DNA from: Anaerovorax odorimutans
GTDB lineage: Bacteria > Bacillota > Clostridia > Peptostreptococcales > Anaerovoracaceae
Assembly (NCBI RefSeq): GCF_024459955.1
Contig: NZ_JANFXK010000001.1
Coordinates: 451,742-515,741, forward strand
Direction: 5' to 3'
Length of the DNA stretch: 64,000 nucleotides
The position numbers and the translations under genes are program-made. The notes under the pieces are model-generated. The model did not search any database. It had not been told where the DNA came from and saw nothing but the letters and a program-made list of their open reading frames with translations. Shown one piece after another: positions 62,774 through 64,000 of this stretch. Each line of letters opens with the position of its first letter. The stretch's first letter is position 1.

Positions 62774-63779
62774 TGGCAATAATCTCCTCTAAGTCTGTTA
62801 TTGCATCCTTTATGATCTCCACGACACCTTCCTGGGCATAAGGGATGCCTTTGAGAATGGTATTTTTCACTGCTTTGGCATTGGAGGATCCGTGCATCTT
62901 TACTACCGGCCCCTCTACTCCCAGAATCGGAGCACCGCCGTATTCGGAATAGTCGAATTCGTTTTTCAGCTCGCCCAGCTTATCCTTGAGGAATATGGCT
63001 CCAATTTTAGCCTTGAATCCGTCGAGGAATTTTTTCTTCAGCAGCTTGAGTATGTTCCAGGCCAGCCCTTCTGTCAATTTCAGGATGACGTTTCCCACAA
63101 ATCCGTCGCAAACGATGACATCGCAGGCTCCGGCCGGCACTTCCCTGGCCTCCACATTTCCGACAAAATTGATCGGCGCCTGGGACAGCTGTTTGAAGGC
63201 GGCCTTTGTGACCGTAGTTCCCTTGCCTTCTTCGACTCCCAGATTGACAAGTCCAACCTTTGGATCCGGGCGGCCGAGTACCTTCTCTACATATATACTG
63301 CCCATTGTTCCGTATTCTAGTAAATTATGCGGCTTGGATTCTGAACTTGCTCCCGCATCCACCAAAAGGCAGGCTTTTTCTCCCAGCACCGGGTAAATAC
63401 TGGCAAGGGCCGGACGGTCTATACCGTTGATTCTGCCCAGTATCATTCTGCTGCCCACCACCAGCGCGCCTGTATTTCCGGCAGAAACAAACAGGTCGCC
63501 TTTGCCTTCTTTGACCAGTGTCAGTCCTTTGACCATTGACGAATCTTTTTTTCGTTTAATGGCCTTTACCGGGCTGTCTTCGTTGGTGATTACTTCTTCT
63601 GCGTGCACAACTTCGATCTTCTGCGGATCGTATTTATATTTTTCCAGTTCCGCTTTGATCTGGTCCTCTTTTCCCACAATGCAGATCTGGTGCTGTGTCT
63701 CCTTGGAAGCCTCTACTGCTCCTTTTACGGTTTCAAAGGGTGCGTTATCCCCGCCCATACCATCAAGAATTACTTTCAC
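62763..63779 (-). CDS. plsX: Phosphate acyltransferase PlsX
   Basis: 338 residues from GTG 63779: GGAGGA lies 6 bases upstream, and the protein then begins MKVILDGMGGDNAP as in the family. Other conserved blocks: FVSAGNTGALVVGSRMILGR, DAGA and CDGFVGNVILKLTEGL. It makes acyl-phosphate from acyl-ACP for PlsY, encoded further down the same gene string. Confidence 0.95.
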   Translation of the reverse strand: MKVILDGMGGDNAPFETVKGAVEASKETQHQICIVGKEDQIKAELEKYKYDPQKIEVVHAEEVITNEDSPVKAIKRKKDSSMVKGLTLVKEGKGDLFVSAGNTGALVVGSRMILGRINGIDRPALASIYPVLGEKACLLVDAGASSESKPHNLLEYGTMGSIYVEKVLGRPDPKVGLVNLGVEEGKGTTVTKAAFKQLSQAPINFVGNVEAREVPAGACDVIVCDGFVGNVILKLTEGLAWNILKLLKKKFLDGFKAKIGAIFLKDKLGELKNEFDYSEYGGAPILGVEGPVVKMHGSSNAKAVKNTILKGIPYAQEGVVEIIKDAITDLEEIIASEQ

Positions 63780-63894
63780 TTGCGTTCCTCCAATCAACCA
63801 TTTCGTTCATACCTTTGTATTTTAACGTCAAAATCTATCAGAACATAAAGATACAGATTAGATGATATCACAAATGGGAGGAATTTGCAAACCA

Positions 63895-64000
63895 TAGGGA
63901 CAGTGGTGTTGTTAACTTGTGATAATGTCACTATAGGATTCACTTGAGAAAATGTCCCAATTTGGTACACTGAAACTTATGAAAGAAGGTAACATCACAT
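63895..64000 (+). mobile_element. Possible left end of an insertion sequence
   Basis: After the plsX promoter region, sequence with repeated GATAATGTCAC / GAAAATGTCCC motifs is followed by ATG AAA GAA GGT AAC ATC ACA at 63979, an apparent start (MKEGNIT) of a gene running off the edge. Spaced ATGTC repeats followed closely by a start codon resemble the ends of transposase-bearing elements. Without the rest, family and boundaries are unknown. Confidence 0.35.

Noticed and set aside
1..64000. tRNA or rRNA genes
   Set aside because: I saw no cloverleaf-like sequence with a TTCGA-type T-arm or rRNA signature on either strand, though reading by eye is not exhaustive.

Overview
The window looks like a chromosomal segment of a spore-forming, Gram-positive anaerobe of the Clostridia. 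It carries spoIVA, a Firmicute-type order plsX-rnc-smc-ftsY-der-plsY-gpsA-miaB, a tryptophan-type T-box leader, AGGAGG-type ribosome sites and many GTG/TTG starts. I cannot name a species. Housekeeping genes are of moderate GC, while parts of 25.8-33 kb and 45.5-46.2 kb look more AT-rich by eye, as expected for accessory DNA.

Layout. 0-5.4 kb: the start of a site-2 protease, a double LysM protein, cardiolipin synthase, and a TrpXYZ-type ABC importer behind a T-box whose specifier reads UGG (Trp). 5.5-10.4 kb: two-component system plus a MacB/FtsX-type ABC exporter. 10.5-14.7 kb: NhaA, a broken DinD/BRO-like gene beside a remnant of a second amidase gene, and an intact membrane-anchored amidase. 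14.8-18.7 kb: a probable peptide-salvage operon (class A beta-lactamase-fold hydrolase, OPT transporter, dipeptide epimerase). 18.8-25 kb: DUF3870 protein, M20 dipeptidase with an MFS carrier, a PAS/pseudo-receiver protein, a metallophosphoesterase, and a small EamA-type transporter with a structured leader.

25.8-44.2 kb is the main accessory region. A secreted Rhs/YD-repeat protein of 3014 residues ends in an AHH-type nuclease domain. Behind it, in the same direction, come two unrecognised cytosolic proteins (candidate immunity proteins), an ankyrin-repeat lipoprotein, small membrane proteins and a family of secreted repetitive proteins, one copy frameshifted. Upstream of the Rhs gene lies a divergent small secreted protein. 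Both divergent genes carry the same ECF-type promoter (TGTAAC-N18-CGTCTTA), and an ECF sigma factor/DUF4367 anti-sigma pair is encoded next door. I infer that the toxin locus is an ECF regulon.

44.3-48.5 kb: two long imperfect direct repeats of about 1 kb flank a DUF4143-type ATPase and two small membrane genes. The repeats include a copy of the last codons of spoIVA and contain several families of small palindromic elements. Related elements occur at 19.7 kb and 25.1-25.6 kb. 48.5-63.8 kb: spoIVA, a phospholipid block (PAP2, psd, pssA, flippase-like), miaB, gpsA, plsY, der, ftsY, smc, rnc and plsX, mostly overlapping and probably translationally coupled. The last ~100 bases look like the left end of an insertion sequence.
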